Shown: positions 63,037 to 64,000 of the stretch, piece after piece
Layout: every line of letters starts with the position of its first letter
Position numbering within the stretch: position 1 is the stretch's first letter
Assembly: GCF_023555005.1 (NCBI RefSeq)
Contig: NZ_JAMJPJ010000010.1
Span: 1 to 64,000 of the forward strand
DNA length: 64,000 bases
Origin: Halomonas llamarensis
GTDB lineage: Bacteria > Pseudomonadota > Gammaproteobacteria > Pseudomonadales > Halomonadaceae
Direction of reading: 5' to 3'
Notes under the pieces: model-generated
What the model saw: only the letters and a program-made list of their open reading frames with translations
Databases searched by the model: none
Told to the model about the DNA's origin: nothing
Program-made: the position numbers and the translations under genes

Positions 63037-64000
63037 GATAAGCCTCCTGGGCTTGATGAAGGTAGGTAAGCAGTTGCCGGGCAATACCTGTCCAGCTTTG
63101 TTCCAGCGCGCGAAGACGCGCTAAGCGGCCAAAACGGGCGTAATCGGCCGGGCGTTGGCACAGTAATACCGCCGCTTGGCGAAAGGCGTCATTATCACCG
63201 ACGGTGAGGGTTAGGCCGTTGTGGCCATGGTGAATGAGCTCGGCGCTGGCAGCGTGTTGATACGCCACCACGGCTAAGCCGCTGGCCATGGCTTCTGTCA
63301 CCACATTGCCCCAGGTTTCTGATAGCGAGGGAAACAGGAAAATGTCGGCGCTGGCGTAGTATTGGCTTAGCGCCTCGGGCGGAAGAAAGCCGGTAAAGTG
63401 GGCGTCGGGTAGCGCTTTTTGCAATTGGGTACGCGCCGGGCCATCGCCGACAATGACCTGAGCCATATCCGGGCATACGCTACGCATGGCGTGCAAGGTT
63501 TCCTGCAGCAGTGTTAGGTTTTTTTCCGCCGCGAGACGACCCACATAAAGCACCACCGGCTGGTGGTCGTTCACTCCCCACTGGCGGCGAAGATCGACGT
63601 CGCGAAGTTCGGGGGAAAATTTATCCCCATCAATGCCACGCGAAAGTACCTGGACATGATGAATGCCATCGCCGCGTAAGGCGTTTGTCTGTGCTTGGGT
63701 GGGCACCAGCGTCAGCGCGCAGTCGTTGTGAAAATAGCGCAGATAGCGCTTGGTGGCCGTGGCTAAAAAGCCCAAGCCGTAGCTGTGGCAGTAGTGATCA
63801 AAATTGGTATGCCAGCCAGCCACGATGGGAATATGTAACCGTAAAGCGGCTTGGCGCGCCGCCCAGCCCAGCGGCCCTTGCGTGGCTAAATACACCACAT
63901 CGGGGCGTTGGGCGAGAAAGAAACGCCGCATCCGCGCCGGGGTGGTCAGGCCGATTTTTACGTCGCGATAGCCCGGTAGCGGCATGGATGGCGTGTGAAG
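62999..64000 (-). CDS. Glycosyltransferase family 4, 5' end outside the window
   Basis: The visible 334 codons hold most of a GT-B glycosyltransferase. VYLATQGPLGWAARQAALRL and GWHTNFDHYCHSYGLGF belong to the acceptor half. The donor half has VVLYVGRLAAEKNLTLL, IVGDGPARTQLQKAL and FLFPSLSETWGNVVTEAMAS, the EX7E-type nucleotide-sugar site. The frame stays open to base 64000, so the start is missing. It resembles mannosyl- or glucosyltransferases acting on lipids, but the substrate is not evident. Confidence 0.9.
   Translation of the reverse strand, partial: LHTPSMPLPGYRDVKIGLTTPARMRRFFLAQRPDVVYLATQGPLGWAARQAALRLHIPIVAGWHTNFDHYCHSYGLGFLATATKRYLRYFHNDCALTLVPTQAQTNALRGDGIHHVQVLSRGIDGDKFSPELRDVDLRRQWGVNDHQPVVLYVGRLAAEKNLTLLQETLHAMRSVCPDMAQVIVGDGPARTQLQKALPDAHFTGFLPPEALSQYYASADIFLFPSLSETWGNVVTEAMASGLAVVAYQHAASAELIHHGHNGLTLTVGDNDAFRQAAVLLCQRPADYARFGRLARLRALEQSWTGIARQLLTYLHQAQEAYHATSPPCRIRSS

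Overview
The window looks like a chromosome segment from a halophilic gammaproteobacterium of the Halomonas type. The evidence is the gene order tRNA-Trp, secE, nusG, rplKAJL, rpoBC, str, S10, spc, alpha; Pseudomonas-like protein sequences (Csy4 and glutamine synthetase keep reference residue numbering); and moderately high GC. The genus is an inference from protein similarity I recall; no 16S gene is present.

Layout. 1-127 is the 3' end of a group II intron (domains V and VI). 264-31000 is one long run of core expression genes on the + strand: tRNA-Trp, SecE/NusG, ribosomal proteins, RNA polymerase beta, beta' and alpha, EF-G, EF-Tu and SecY. Promoters or leaders are visible before tRNA-Trp, rplJ, rpsL, rpsJ and rpsM, an attenuator before rpoB, and a strong terminator after rplQ. 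31234-37164 is a set of small housekeeping units: a D,D-carboxypeptidase with a SPOR domain, an EamA exporter, thiM-thiE behind a TPP riboswitch, glyoxalase I, small DUF proteins and a double cupin. 37304-40134 is a zinc/manganese-type ABC importer operon that starts with an uncharacterised 49-residue His-rich membrane protein and a Zur-like dyad.

40362-52202 is a complete type I-F CRISPR-Cas system: cas1, a cas2-cas3 fusion, csy1-4, a leader with two perfect IHF consensus sites, and 54 identical 28-nt repeats with 53 spacers. Cas1 and Cas2-3 should insert new spacers at the leader end, which IHF bends; Csy4 cuts the transcript at the repeat hairpin; Csy1-4 form the Cascade complex; Cas3 degrades the target. 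A HicB-like antitoxin fragment lies antisense inside the cas operon. An orphan AbiEi-like winged-helix protein, an AT-rich stretch, a lone type I-E-like repeat and a frameshifted small gene follow the array, so 44.7-54.1 kb is the accessory part of the window.

54261-59359 is the nitrogen-control block: two NtrC-type sites and a sigma-54 promoter, glnA, a DUF4124 protein, then glnL (ntrB) and glnG (ntrC). The right end carries a membrane diguanylate cyclase, a ChaN-like protein, a 56-residue DUF6435-type protein, a YqiA-like esterase, a PAP2 phosphatase and a glycosyltransferase cut by the window edge.
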